64,000 nucleotides of DNA from Candidatus Poribacteria bacterium (GCA_022821965.1 JAJECN010000029.1:1-64000), one strand, 5' to 3'; positions 32,259-41,756 are shown, counted from the first letter of the stretch. The notes: generated from the letters alone by a model not told the origin. Program-made: numbers and translations.

Positions 32259-33032
32259 TTATATAATCCGTCCGACAGAAGAGCGGGTTGCGAGATGGTT
32301 CCAGCCACGGAGTACCAGTTTGACATTGGTGTGGCGGTTTTCAGCTTCGATTTCATCGTCACCAGCGAGCATCTGAACGAGAACGCTTTTCCGCGTCTTA
32401 TTTGAATGGTTCGGCATTGAACCGTGCAGCGTGAAGTAACTGAAGAAAAGCACATCTCCGGGTTCTGCTTCCAAAACGGTCGCGTTCTCAATCGGGTATC
32501 GGTCAGTAACCTCAGCGTTTTTTCCACTCCCCATCATACCATCCATGCGTCCAAGCTCCTTATGGGAACCCGGATAGACGCGGACACATCCCATCTCATC
32601 CGTAGCTTCCGAGACGTAGATGATAGCCGCTATCATCGTGTCTTTGGTAGACGGGAAGTATTGCCAATCTTGGTGCATCGGGAACGGGGAACCTGTCTCT
32701 GGCGGTTTACAGAAAAGCTTGGAATGGTGCAGCATAATATCCGGTCCGAGGATGGCTTCGGTGACATCAAGAAACTTTTCCTGCATAAACGCTTGTAACC
32801 AAACCCCGGAAAAACTCTGAATATTGTGGGTGTGGATAATGACGGATTCACCACCATCAAGGGCATCCATCAATCTGCCACCCCAACGCGCGTTGACGTT
32901 TTCATCACTTTTGAGGAGCTGATCCACTACCCGATCGAAGTCGCTTTCCATCGCTTGAATCTCTTCAGCAGAATAGACCCCTTTAGCGAAATAGTATCCG
33001 TTTTCGTGAAAGAATTTTCCGATATCCGACAT
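32259..33032 (-). CDS. Phytanoyl-CoA dioxygenase (PhyH) family protein
   Basis: 257 residues. Iron ligands His120-x-Asp122 (FPMHQDWQYFP) and His203 (TLHGSMPNHS), with Arg214 close by. The PGSHKELGR turn is present. KLFCKPPETGSPFPMHQDW matches the PhyH clade that acts on small metabolites. Substrate unknown. A GGAGGT precedes the ATG. It is followed by the tandem-repeat region and preceded by an ABC ATPase gene on the same strand. Confidence 0.88.
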   Translation of the reverse strand: MSDIGKFFHENGYYFAKGVYSAEEIQAMESDFDRVVDQLLKSDENVNARWGGRLMDALDGGESVIIHTHNIQSFSGVWLQAFMQEKFLDVTEAILGPDIMLHHSKLFCKPPETGSPFPMHQDWQYFPSTKDTMIAAIIYVSEATDEMGCVRVYPGSHKELGRMDGMMGSGKNAEVTDRYPIENATVLEAEPGDVLFFSYFTLHGSMPNHSNKTRKSVLVQMLAGDDEIEAENRHTNVKLVLRGWNHLATRSSVGRII

Positions 33033-33082
33033 TATGTTTTTGTAACCTCCACACTTTTGTAGATCAAGTTTTAGCTTGCAAG

Positions 33083-33838
33083 CTACGCTAAAAGTTCATT
33101 AAACCAATTTGACGAGAGACTTTTTGTAGTATCGGTTTCTACAGCCTCTCGCGGTAACTCACTAAACCTGTCGAAAACAGCAAAGCGCCCGCTGTACAGA
33201 ATCCCGACAAAATTTTCACGACGCGAATCAGTATTGTATAACTTAGAGACATCGTCAAGGCGATTGGTGGCTATTACGACAGTTTTCTGCATCGCTTGGA
33301 GTTCCGCAAGCAGTGCCACCATCTCGATCTGTCCGCTTGGATCAAGTGGTGCAAAGGGTTCATCAAGCAGCCACAACTGCGGTTCGTGCAGAAAGGTTTT
33401 AGCGAACAAGAGTCGTTGTCGTTCACCCGTTGACAAAGTCCCAATTTTGATGCTACGCAGGTGCTGGATGTCCATCAATTCAAGGACTGCCTCAATTGCG
33501 TCCGCACGGCTCTGCTTCTCTAATTTATACGCAGCAGCAAAAAAATTGAGGTATGCAAGGACGGACAACTCAGGATACCCCTCAAAAGCGACAGGGATAT
33601 ACCCAATAGAGGGACGCACCTGTTTTGTGTTGGCAAACGCATCAACACCGTCAATAGAAACGCGACCTGATGTCGGTTCGACCAAAGTTGCCAAGATGTT
33701 GAGCAAGAGTGTTTTGCCTGCGCCGTTTTTACCGAGTAGAATGAGACACTCTCCGTCCCCCACCTGAAATGTGAGTTCTCTGAAAAACGGCTTCTTGTCA
33801 AAAGATTTACACAGATTCCGGACATCCAACACTTCCAC
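33083..33838 (-). CDS. Orphan ABC transporter ATP-binding protein
   Basis: 251 residues from a GTG start. Walker A is GKNGAGKT, signature LSTGERQR, Walker B LWLLDEP followed by FAPLDPSGQ. The general type is CcmA/ABC-2. No permease gene lies on either side, so its partner is elsewhere or it acts in another process. GGAGC precedes the GTG weakly. It lies downstream of a Gfo/Idh gene. Confidence 0.85.
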   Translation of the reverse strand: MEVLDVRNLCKSFDKKPFFRELTFQVGDGECLILLGKNGAGKTLLLNILATLVEPTSGRVSIDGVDAFANTKQVRPSIGYIPVAFEGYPELSVLAYLNFFAAAYKLEKQSRADAIEAVLELMDIQHLRSIKIGTLSTGERQRLLFAKTFLHEPQLWLLDEPFAPLDPSGQIEMVALLAELQAMQKTVVIATNRLDDVSKLYNTDSRRENFVGILYSGRFAVFDRFSELPREAVETDTTKSLSSNWFNELLA

Positions 33839-33903
33839 GCTCCATGATTCGCTCTCTCATCCTTTCAACCTTCACTATCTGTTTTGTGCATCCGTCCTGT
33901 CCC

Positions 33904-34905
33904 TTAACTCAGGTCCACCTTAACGGGTCTACCGAGGTCGGCGGATTGCCATGCAGCTTCCGTCAATTGAATGACGCGCAAGCCGTTCTCAACACCGATC
34001 GGATTCTCCGTCCGTTCACCGCGGATAAGTTCAATAAAAGCGACATCCTTGTTAGCCTGTTCCGGCATTTCAGATGTATCAACAGGTTCCGACTGACCAT
34101 CGCGTTCTTGGCGATAGAGTGTCCCTTCACGGAGATGGAGCGCGCCTTCCTCCAACCAGACGGAAAAAGCCTCCCGTACCCCACCGTAGGCGTGTCCAAC
34201 GATGCTGATATTGCACAAGGCACCCGTATCAAACTTGATTGTCATCGCCGTGAGGACATCCACTTCAATGTCCAAGTTGTCTATCATCGCGAAGACGTTT
34301 TCGGGACTCGCTTCTAACACCCAGAGCAGAATGTCAATAAGGTGGCTTCCTGAGTCGTTCAACTGTCCACCACCACCGAGAAACGGATCTTGTCGCCATT
34401 TTCCCTGCTGATTCCGATACCAATTCTGCGATTGATGCGCAGCGACGAAGTTAACGCGGCCCAGTTCACCGTTCTGCACCACGTTGCGGCAGTATTGATA
34501 GGTAGGACTCAGATGCCTTTGATAGCCTATCATTAGGTGCAAGCCGGTCTCTTCGACCTTCGCAATTACCTGTTTCGCATGATCCACCGTGCAGACCATC
34601 GGTTTTTCGGTATGCACGTGGCACCCGGCATCAAGTGCGTCCATGATATGTTGAAAATGAAGTCCGTGCGGTGAACTAATAACGACAGCATCCGGTTTAG
34701 CAGCGGCTAACATCTCAACATGGTCGGCGTAGATAGGCAGTGAATCATCTAAACCGACAGTCTCTTTGAATGCATCAAGGGAACCTTCACTCGGATCCGC
34801 GAGCGCAACAATCTCCACGCCTTCGACACTTGAGACGCTGCGTCCGTGTCCACGTGCATTACCACCACACCCGATAAACGCAAAGTTTAATTTCTGTTTT
34901 GACAT
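33904..34905 (-). CDS. Gfo/Idh/MocA family oxidoreductase
   Basis: 333 residues. Rossmann motif FAFIGCGGNARGHGRSV, catalytic Lys signature CHVHTEKPMVCT, substrate domain GGGGQLNDSGSHLIDILLWVL. It is a likely NAD-dependent sugar dehydrogenase. AGGAG before the ATG lies at the very end of the upstream CarboxypepD_reg-like gene, whose stop is 2 bases before this start, so the two are co-transcribed. Confidence 0.88.
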   Translation of the reverse strand: MSKQKLNFAFIGCGGNARGHGRSVSSVEGVEIVALADPSEGSLDAFKETVGLDDSLPIYADHVEMLAAAKPDAVVISSPHGLHFQHIMDALDAGCHVHTEKPMVCTVDHAKQVIAKVEETGLHLMIGYQRHLSPTYQYCRNVVQNGELGRVNFVAAHQSQNWYRNQQGKWRQDPFLGGGGQLNDSGSHLIDILLWVLEASPENVFAMIDNLDIEVDVLTAMTIKFDTGALCNISIVGHAYGGVREAFSVWLEEGALHLREGTLYRQERDGQSEPVDTSEMPEQANKDVAFIELIRGERTENPIGVENGLRVIQLTEAAWQSADLGRPVKVDLS

Positions 34906-34907
34906 AC

Positions 34908-36191
34908 TTACTCCTGATTGTATTTTCGTCGACGTTTGTTTAAGAACTGTTTATGTCTATCGGTCCTTAAGTGCCATAGTATCTCATATTCTCGTCGACG
35001 TTTGTTTAAGAACCTTGAGAACCTTGAAAAGAAAAAGCCTAATATACCACTGATGATTGTGGTGAAAAGCACTTCCTGAATCGTTTCCTCATATTTCACG
35101 GAAAAACTTTTCTGTTCTTTCGATATGCCGTGTTTAAGCGTAAGGACATTCCCATTCGCAACCGCCTCGTAAACAACGAACATGCCTTCTTTAATTACAG
35201 TGACACTGCTTTGCCTACTCTTAACAGTTACTTCGGGATGGCCAATTGCGTCCTCATACCCGGCTTTATAAAGGAAAATGCTGTAGTGTCCTGGAAGTAC
35301 AGCAAACTCATACCCACCACCCGCATTGGAGAAAGCGTTCGTAGGATATTTCAAGTTTCTACCCCTAATATTGACTTTAACACCGCTTACTGGAGTTTGT
35401 TGAAAGTTGGTATCAAAAATTTTACCACGAATAACCCATTTTGTGTCTGTTTCTTGTGAAGGTAAAACGTTGGTGTCCTCGGTTCTATTAGAAATAGGAA
35501 GCTTTACAGCGGCAGTCGTTATCCGATTTTCTCGAACAGTCATTGAAATTGTAGTGTGATAACTGTCCTTACGAACGGTAACGAAGTAGCGTCCCGATGG
35601 TAAATTGTCGCGCCGATACTGCCCATCCGCGTCAGATGTTCCAGTGACTTCAATGTCAGCAATAAGGTTAGAATCCCTTTTAACTCTTTCAGCGATAAGA
35701 TCAATATCCCTAATTTTAATATCAGCGTTTTCAATCGGAACAGATTGCGGAGGTGATGTTGTAACTTGTAATTGAAGCGTGCCTTCTTGCGGCTCTTCAT
35801 CTCTAAACAAATCCTGGAAGCTGGTGAATATACCTTCCTTTTTGTTCATTGTAAGCGGAATATAATGAACACCACCGTTTGTGACTGACACCGGTTTCCC
35901 AATTCGACTTTGGTATCCAGATTTTCGGATATTAATCAGGTAATCACCTGCGGGTATATCTCTGTATATGAATTCGCCCGTTTCGGCAGACGTTGTTTCA
36001 AAAATCTGCCCTTTTCCGTTGTCAATCTGAACACGCACGCCAATAATAGGAAGCTGTGCTGGGGTTGTATCTATAATGTACCCGTGGATTGTGCCACCGT
36101 TTACAATACTTTGTTCTTGTGCAACGGCGGCCTCACTGACCAGCAGGGCACATACAATTAAAACGACAGTTAACCTGAGACATGCTACCAC
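34908..36191 (-). CDS. Membrane-anchored protein with three CarboxypepD_reg-like domains
   Basis: 427 residues from the GTG at 36191, chosen because GGGAGGAG lies 6 bases upstream. A signal peptide (LTVVLIVCALLVSEAAVAQ) precedes three beta-sandwich repeats of the CarboxypepD_reg type (GTIHGYIIDTTPAQLPIIGVRVQ, NADIKIRDIDL, IRGKIFDTNFQQTPVSGVKVNIRG). A transmembrane helix (LFTTIISGILGFFFSRF) near the end is followed by a basic cytoplasmic tail with two copies of FLNKRRR. Function unknown, perhaps adhesion. A 27-base in-frame DNA repeat encodes the tail. Confidence 0.75.
   Translation of the reverse strand: MVACLRLTVVLIVCALLVSEAAVAQEQSIVNGGTIHGYIIDTTPAQLPIIGVRVQIDNGKGQIFETTSAETGEFIYRDIPAGDYLINIRKSGYQSRIGKPVSVTNGGVHYIPLTMNKKEGIFTSFQDLFRDEEPQEGTLQLQVTTSPPQSVPIENADIKIRDIDLIAERVKRDSNLIADIEVTGTSDADGQYRRDNLPSGRYFVTVRKDSYHTTISMTVRENRITTAAVKLPISNRTEDTNVLPSQETDTKWVIRGKIFDTNFQQTPVSGVKVNIRGRNLKYPTNAFSNAGGGYEFAVLPGHYSIFLYKAGYEDAIGHPEVTVKSRQSSVTVIKEGMFVVYEAVANGNVLTLKHGISKEQKSFSVKYEETIQEVLFTTIISGILGFFFSRFSRFLNKRRREYEILWHLRTDRHKQFLNKRRRKYNQE
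34921..35013. repeat. 27-bp in-frame direct repeat
   Basis: Bases 34921-34947 and 34987-35013 differ at one position and are 66 bases apart, so the repeat stays in frame and duplicates the peptide FLNKRRR in the C-terminal tail of the CarboxypepD_reg-like protein. Confidence 0.7.
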
Positions 36192-36210
36192 TCCATTCTC
36201 CTCCCGGATA

Positions 36211-36228
36211 AAGTTACGAACGTAACTT
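36211..36228. promoter_or_regulatory. 18-bp palindrome, possible operator
   Basis: AAGTTACG-AA-CGTAACTT is a perfect inverted repeat, 19 bases above the GTG start of the CarboxypepD_reg-like gene. It could be a repressor site or an mRNA hairpin next to the ribosome site. Confidence 0.45.
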
Positions 36229-36398
36229 ATCACAACCTACAACAAAATGCAATGTTTAATTTTGGATACAGAACATGAACAACGTCATACAGACATCCCC
36301 ACAAACCATGTCAATAGCACACAAAATCGTCCAATAAATGAACACTATAGCATAAATTATGTCCAAAATGGACTGAAACGTGCCGATTTCATGCCAAT

Positions 36399-36427
36399 TT
36401 GCAAGTGGCATATAATTTGCGTATAAT
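36399..36427 (+). promoter_or_regulatory. Promoter of the TonB-dependent receptor gene
   Basis: TTGCAA (36399-36404) and TATAAT (36422-36427) are spaced by 17 bases, a good sigma-70 promoter. TGGCAT-ATAAT-TTGC at 36406-36420 also matches the sigma-54 pattern. Only one may be used; the sigma-70 reading has the stronger match. Confidence 0.5.
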
Positions 36428-36511
36428 TATTATCACAAAGGGTCAGGTTACAAATGATACAGAATGCCTGCGCGACACCGACAAAAGTGAAATCTAAAGG
36501 AGCATACCACC

Positions 36512-38845
36512 ATGAAAAAATCGTTTTACATCTTTTTCCTTATAAGTTTAAGCCTGTTAGTGAGTTGGATGCCACGCGCGGACGCTCATAATGACAGCGA
36601 CGAAGAGGTTGTGGAGGTACCGGAAGTGACGGTGACAGCCGCACGCGCCGCGAAAGACCCTTTCAAAACGCCTAACGCCATCACCGTTCTTAATCTAAAA
36701 GAGTTGGAACGCTCCAACGTAGAGCACGCGTCTAATCTACTTCGTGATTCCGTCGGCGTAATCGCTCAGGAGACGACAGTCGGCCAAGGGTCGCCGATGC
36801 TTCGGAGCTTAACCGGTTACCAAAGCTCAATACACATTGACTGGGTCCGTCTCAACAATTCGACATTCCGTTCAGGTCCCAATCAATACACAGCAACCAT
36901 CGCACCAGAGATGTTAGAGCGCGCAGAGGTGTTACTCGGTTCAAGTTCCATGTTATATGGAAGCGGTGCTATGGGGGGTGTTGTCAGTTTCTTTACCAAA
37001 AATGTCCTGATTGATCCATCACAGGAAACCTTGGCTATACAACCACGACTCCTTGCTCGCTACTCAACCGCCACACAGGAAAAACTTGGACGATTAGAAG
37101 TATCAGGGAACCAAGGACGATTTGGATTCATTGTGGGTGGTGGTGTGCGAGACTACGGCGACCTAACGCCCGGAAGTGGGTATGACCTCCATTACAAAAA
37201 TCGGAAGTATGAAATCGTGGACGACATGCCGAGTGGCGTGAAACTTTATGAATATGATGCGGTGCAGGCAATCCCAAAGGATAACATCCCTGACAGATGG
37301 CTCATCGAAACTGAAGGTCCCTTGGGTTGGAGAGCTTTTAATGCCGACGCGAAATTTGGGTATCAACTTAACGATACCAGCAATATCAATGTTGCTTACC
37401 AGATATGGCGGCAGCCGCAAACACCGCGTTACGATAAAATCGCACCGCAAGAGTTTGCAGAATTCTTTTTTGAACCGCAAGACCGTGATCTCATTTATGC
37501 CAACTATTTAGTAAACCCAGCGGACAGAGGCATCAACACGTTCCGACTAACGGCATCTTATCACCGCCAAAAAGAGGGACGCAATGAGGTAAAACGCGGC
37601 GAAACAGCGCGACGGCAGCGATCCGACACTGTTAACACCATCGGCTTGAGCGCACAAGCGGTCAGTTCAATCCTTCCTCAGCAACGTTTGGTCGGCGGTG
37701 CTGAATTCTACTTGGATACGATACAGAGCCGTACCGTCAAAACTGATGGAGGCAAGGAAGATGTCAATGAAGACGTAGGACGCTTCATTAACGGTTCCCA
37801 GTTCTGGGATGCGAGTCTATATCTTCAAGATGAAATTCAGGTTCATGAGCGGGTCGAACTCACACTCGGTGGACGTGCTACGTTTTATCAAACCGATGCA
37901 GACCTCTCCGTCCGAGATCCCGCTTTTGATGCGTTCAATGTTTTCGACAATAGTTTGACAGGCAGTGCCGGAGTGGTTGTCAGTTTGATAGATTCGCTGA
38001 ATTTTGTCAGCAGCTTTGGAACAGCCTTCCGCGCGCCCTCTCTCAATGACACAACGGCAGTAGAAGTCACCAATGAGGGTGTCACGGCACCAAGCCCTGA
38101 TCTGAGACCGGAGACTTCGTGGACAGTTGAGGCTGGCCTGAAGGCACGACACTCCTACTTCCGTGGTGCTTTAACGCTGTTCTATAGCAGGGTTAGCGAC
38201 TTAGTTGGGCGCAAACCTGTTCAAGAGGCTTATGAAGGTCAAGAGTTACCTCAACTTCACAAAGACCTAATCAGAGAGTATCCAGATATTGACATACTCG
38301 TATTTGATAACATCGATTCAGCACAACTTCAAGGTGTTGAATTCGCCGGACTCGTTCCAATCCAGTCTGCTTTGTCGATTTTTGGTAATGCAGCAATACT
38401 ACGTGGACAAATTCTCTCAATTGGTGGTGAAGAACCGAATAAGGATGGAAAGAAGCCTTGGGAAGAACGCATTCGCAGGGAACCGCCCTTGAACGGCATC
38501 GTCGGGGTCCAGTGGGAACCAGAAAATACAATGTATTGGGCGATGTTCTTTGTGCGCGGTGCAGCCGCTCAGAGAAGGTTGAACCGGAGCGACATCCGCG
38601 ACCCACGGATTCAAGGTTCAACGCGCGACCCAGCGGAAGTTAAGTTTGACGCTAACGGTGCCGCTATAGATGCGGGTACACCGGCATGGTGGACACTGAA
38701 CGTCCGTGGTGGTGTCAAACTCTTTGATGCCACACGTCTGACGCTATCGCTTGATAATCTCCTTAATAAGCGGTATCGTCAGCACGGCTCCGGTGTAAAT
38801 TCCCCAGGCTTCAATATAAGCCTAAGTCTGGACAATCGGTTTTAA
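36512..38845 (+). CDS. TonB-dependent outer membrane receptor
   Basis: 777 residues. A signal peptide ends near ADAHND. A plug domain spans about residues 35-155 (VEVPEVTVTAARAAKDPFKTPNAITVLN, TPNAIT..., LLGSSSMLYGSGAMGGVVSFFTK). A beta-barrel of more than 20 strands follows, ending LSLDNRF with the terminal Phe of outer-membrane proteins. It imports a ligand such as a metal complex, vitamin or glycan with TonB/ExbBD. The ligand is unknown. AAAGGAG precedes the ATG. Single gene. Confidence 0.92.
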   Translation: MKKSFYIFFLISLSLLVSWMPRADAHNDSDEEVVEVPEVTVTAARAAKDPFKTPNAITVLNLKELERSNVEHASNLLRDSVGVIAQETTVGQGSPMLRSLTGYQSSIHIDWVRLNNSTFRSGPNQYTATIAPEMLERAEVLLGSSSMLYGSGAMGGVVSFFTKNVLIDPSQETLAIQPRLLARYSTATQEKLGRLEVSGNQGRFGFIVGGGVRDYGDLTPGSGYDLHYKNRKYEIVDDMPSGVKLYEYDAVQAIPKDNIPDRWLIETEGPLGWRAFNADAKFGYQLNDTSNINVAYQIWRQPQTPRYDKIAPQEFAEFFFEPQDRDLIYANYLVNPADRGINTFRLTASYHRQKEGRNEVKRGETARRQRSDTVNTIGLSAQAVSSILPQQRLVGGAEFYLDTIQSRTVKTDGGKEDVNEDVGRFINGSQFWDASLYLQDEIQVHERVELTLGGRATFYQTDADLSVRDPAFDAFNVFDNSLTGSAGVVVSLIDSLNFVSSFGTAFRAPSLNDTTAVEVTNEGVTAPSPDLRPETSWTVEAGLKARHSYFRGALTLFYSRVSDLVGRKPVQEAYEGQELPQLHKDLIREYPDIDILVFDNIDSAQLQGVEFAGLVPIQSALSIFGNAAILRGQILSIGGEEPNKDGKKPWEERIRREPPLNGIVGVQWEPENTMYWAMFFVRGAAAQRRLNRSDIRDPRIQGSTRDPAEVKFDANGAAIDAGTPAWWTLNVRGGVKLFDATRLTLSLDNLLNKRYRQHGSGVNSPGFNISLSLDNRF

Positions 38846-38960
38846 TAGTTGTCAGTTGTCGGTTGTCAGTTAAGAGATTTTCGGTAACAATTCAAGTGCC
38901 CCTGGAGTGCGCTAAGACTGAAAACTATTCTCACTGCGAAGCAGGATGACCGACAACCAT

Positions 38961-39473
38961 TTACAAAACCCCAAATTTCTTCTTTATAAACTCAACCACA
39001 ACTGCCGGCACCATCTCCCGTAACTTCTCCTCGCTAACCCTCCGCTGTGCCATCTGCACAACCTCCATCACGAGCGTCGAACTGATATGCGCGTATTGTG
39101 TATTTGCCATCATAAAGAGCGTATCAATATCCGGTGCGATCTGCTGATTCATCCGCGCCATCTTGAATTCCCATTCAAAATCGGAGATTTCGCGCAATCC
39201 CCGGACAATCGCACACGCGCCGCGTGTTTGCGCGTAATGCACTGTTAATCCGGTATAACCATCAATCGTGGCTTGTGGATACGGTTGAATGACAGATTCA
39301 AGCATCTCGGTGCGTTCCTCAAGCGTAAAGCGTGCTGGCTTGGCGGGGTTAACACCAATCGCAACGACGAGTTCTTCAAAAACACCGAGGTTGCAAATCC
39401 GATCAATGAGATCAACATGCCCGTTGGTGACTGGATCGAAACTCGCCGGAAAGATGGCAATTTTTTTTGACAT
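38961..39473 (-). CDS. coaD: Phosphopantetheine adenylyltransferase
   Basis: 170 residues starting at the ATG at 39473 (AAGGA upstream). It transfers AMP from ATP to 4'-phosphopantetheine in CoA synthesis. The nucleotidyltransferase motif is FPASFDPVTNGHVDLI with His19. Later signatures are RGLREISDFEWEFKMARMN, TLFMMANTQYAHISSTLVMEV. Open sequence above the start is not family-like and belongs to the end of the upstream gene in another frame. The WD40-metzincin gene ends 22 bases upstream on the same strand. Confidence 0.95.
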   Translation of the reverse strand: MSKKIAIFPASFDPVTNGHVDLIDRICNLGVFEELVVAIGVNPAKPARFTLEERTEMLESVIQPYPQATIDGYTGLTVHYAQTRGACAIVRGLREISDFEWEFKMARMNQQIAPDIDTLFMMANTQYAHISSTLVMEVVQMAQRRVSEEKLREMVPAVVVEFIKKKFGVL

Positions 39474-39495
39474 TATGATTTCCTTTTCGTGAAAA

Positions 39496-41688
39496 TTAGG
39501 GATTTTCGGGTAACTGTTCTGAATTTTCGCTGAGGTCAAATCTCCGCCAAGTGATATTGCCGTGCACATCAATAATCTGAATTTCGACTTTCTCGGTTTG
39601 GACATCTGGCAACCCAACAACTCTCTGCTCTTCTCCATCCAACCTATAGTGGCTGTGTAACATGAGTCCCTTTTCCTCTTTATACTTTTTCCAGCTGTCC
39701 TTATTCTTCTCCTCATCCGCACTCACTTCGTAACCCGCAGGAGGCACTTTACTTGTTGGCGCAACAAGCAGTTGGACTTGATGGATGCCGTCCGCATCGG
39801 TAATTTCAAATTGAGTACCCGGCGGAGAGTGTTCCATCTCAATTGTGGCGGGTTTATCAAAGAACCGTTGGTTGGGTTTGAAAAAACGCGTTTGAGACAG
39901 CCAGTGTGCAGCACATTGAGACAGTCGTTTTGAGCCTCTACCATAAGACATAAGATAATTGTCATCCCGAAAATCGTGATCTAAGCCAAAAGCGTGTCCA
40001 AGTTCGTGTGCAGCGGTCTGCCAATCAAAGCAATTTTTAAAAGTCGGGATACACGCCAATCCCGACTTTGCCTGCCACAATTCTCCACCACCCCAAATCA
40101 AATTGACCCGACCTTGACCGCAGACATTCTCTTCAATTCTTTTGTTGCCGAGTTCTACAACAACAAAGTGGACGTTTCTCGAAAGATCAAAATGCGTCTC
40201 TATTTCGTCCTCAACTCTTGCGAGGGTCTTCTCCAAATAGTACCCAGCGGTAAATTCACCCTTTATCAGATACACTCGCGCTTCACCGCTTTCATCGGTT
40301 TCAAAAGTAAAGGATCTTCTATCCAATCGGTGGTCTTCTATCTGCTCGGCATAAAAGTGCTGCACCTTCCTGACCATTTTATCAATTTTCGCCCGTATAT
40401 TCAGCTGCGGGCGAGACCCCTTGGGAAGGAAGTAAATAATCCGGACAGCATCCTGCATCGCTAACTGCTGAGGAACGTCCCAGATTCGGAGAAAACCATC
40501 CGTCCCACCAGTGGCAAAAGTAGCACCGTTTGGTGAGAAAGCAACAGACCTCGCTCTCTCTTTAAATGAGATGATAGGCGTGCCATTTTCTACAGCCCAG
40601 AAGTCCACTGTATCCCACCCCACGCTGGCGAGTGTGTTGCCATCAGATGAGAAGGCGAGATCCAACACAGATCCTGTTGAAATCCTATGACCAATTTGCC
40701 AATCAGTTGTACGCCACAAGAGCACATCGCCATCAGGTCCCGCGCTGGCAAGGATACGGTTAGTTTCGTCAGGGGAAAACTTAACGGAACGAATTGATGA
40801 TTTTCCGCCTTTCAGCGGTGGAATAGCCGCCTGCTCATTTTGAACATCCCAGACCTTTAATTCCCCTTGAGAGTCCCCAGAGACAAGCCATTTCCCATCC
40901 GGTGAAAAAGCGATCGCTCGCACGAACGCGTCGTGCGTGCGGTGCTTGAAGAGACCTACCTTCCTGAAATTGCTGCTGTCTGTGATGTCCCACAGATTTA
41001 GGTCCCAAGCGGCTCCCGCTATTCGCTGTCCATCCGGCGAAAAGGCAACGGCAGCCGTATCATCATCAAAAACATCAATAAAGCGTTTCTCAGGGACGCT
41101 CCACAGCGTTATACCTTCATCGCCACCTGCAGCAAGGCGTTCGCCATTCGGCGAAAAAGCAACGGAATTAACGTTGTCAGTGTAACTTTCAAATTGGAGG
41201 ACTTCCGGAATGTCGGGTGTGTCTCGGTTCCAGAGTTTTATCGTATCACCACCAGCACTTGCCAAAACGGAAGCATTAATAGGTGAAAACGCTATTGAAC
41301 GAATTGCCTCTCCATGCTCAAATTTGGCAACCGGTTCACGCTTTTCAGGTGGCTCAGACAACCCTTTCTGTAGCATCTGTTCTGAAAAAGTGACAACAGC
41401 AGTCTCGGCGACGCGCAGAACGCGCCCAACTTGGACATCTACAAAGATCAAAACAATGAGGGCAATCAGATGAACCCAAGCCGCATCTTGCAACCAACCC
41501 GCAGACCACGCCTTCTGTACCAACCATGACATCCCACTCCACAGCAACATAAGGATACCAAGGTACTTGAGAGAACTGTGCCCCGGATCATGTAAACAAA
41601 AACCGATGAGCAGTAGCAACAGACCGAAATTTCTCACATCACGTTGTCGCCGTTTGTTAGTAGACAATATCCGGAATCGGAACTTCAT
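39496..41688 (-). CDS. Membrane WD40 propeller fused to a metzincin-type zinc protease
   Basis: 730 residues. Two or three transmembrane helices occupy residues about 20-90. Seven WD40 repeats follow (about 120-410), with phrases such as IRSIAFSPINASVLASAGGD and VRAIAFSPDGKWLVSGDSQGELKVWD. A zincin domain follows: His561-Glu-Leu-Gly-His565-Ala-Phe-Gly-Leu-Asp-His571, the extended HExxHxxGxxH motif, and a downstream Met-turn candidate LMSYG. It seems to be an intramembrane-anchored protease with a sensory propeller. I do not recognise this architecture. AAGGA precedes the ATG. Confidence 0.8.
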   Translation of the reverse strand: MKFRFRILSTNKRRQRDVRNFGLLLLLIGFCLHDPGHSSLKYLGILMLLWSGMSWLVQKAWSAGWLQDAAWVHLIALIVLIFVDVQVGRVLRVAETAVVTFSEQMLQKGLSEPPEKREPVAKFEHGEAIRSIAFSPINASVLASAGGDTIKLWNRDTPDIPEVLQFESYTDNVNSVAFSPNGERLAAGGDEGITLWSVPEKRFIDVFDDDTAAVAFSPDGQRIAGAAWDLNLWDITDSSNFRKVGLFKHRTHDAFVRAIAFSPDGKWLVSGDSQGELKVWDVQNEQAAIPPLKGGKSSIRSVKFSPDETNRILASAGPDGDVLLWRTTDWQIGHRISTGSVLDLAFSSDGNTLASVGWDTVDFWAVENGTPIISFKERARSVAFSPNGATFATGGTDGFLRIWDVPQQLAMQDAVRIIYFLPKGSRPQLNIRAKIDKMVRKVQHFYAEQIEDHRLDRRSFTFETDESGEARVYLIKGEFTAGYYLEKTLARVEDEIETHFDLSRNVHFVVVELGNKRIEENVCGQGRVNLIWGGGELWQAKSGLACIPTFKNCFDWQTAAHELGHAFGLDHDFRDDNYLMSYGRGSKRLSQCAAHWLSQTRFFKPNQRFFDKPATIEMEHSPPGTQFEITDADGIHQVQLLVAPTSKVPPAGYEVSADEEKNKDSWKKYKEEKGLMLHSHYRLDGEEQRVVGLPDVQTEKVEIQIIDVHGNITWRRFDLSENSEQLPENP

Positions 41689-41730
41689 AGAATAGAAAAT
41701 CCTTCGTAAAAGTGACCACCTCCACTTACC

Positions 41731-41756
41731 GTAGCAGGTGTCCTGCTATCTGCTAC
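41731..41756. repeat. Hairpin in the gap before thuA-like gene
   Basis: GTAGCAG (41731-41737) pairs with CTGCTAC (41750-41756), and AGCAG/CTGCT can pair in an alternative way. It lies between divergent genes in a gap of about 200 bases. Two TATAAT-like words (about 41860 and 41875) are probably used by the plus-strand gene. Confidence 0.4.

Larger units (their letters stand above)
36192..36511. other. 320-bp divergent intergenic region
   Basis: No gene seen. It contains the palindrome at 36211-36228 near the minus-strand gene, and overlapping sigma-70- and sigma-54-like promoters for the TonB-dependent receptor. I looked for a cobalamin-type leader before the receptor and found none. Confidence 0.5.

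Noticed and set aside
32259-33032. Treating the three PhyH genes as a recent duplication
   Set aside because: Outside the iron-binding motifs they share little sequence, so they are old family members, not local copies.
36240-36511. Cobalamin or other riboswitch before the TonB-dependent receptor
   Set aside because: I found no recognisable conserved core or leader structure; a plain promoter and ribosome site explain the region.
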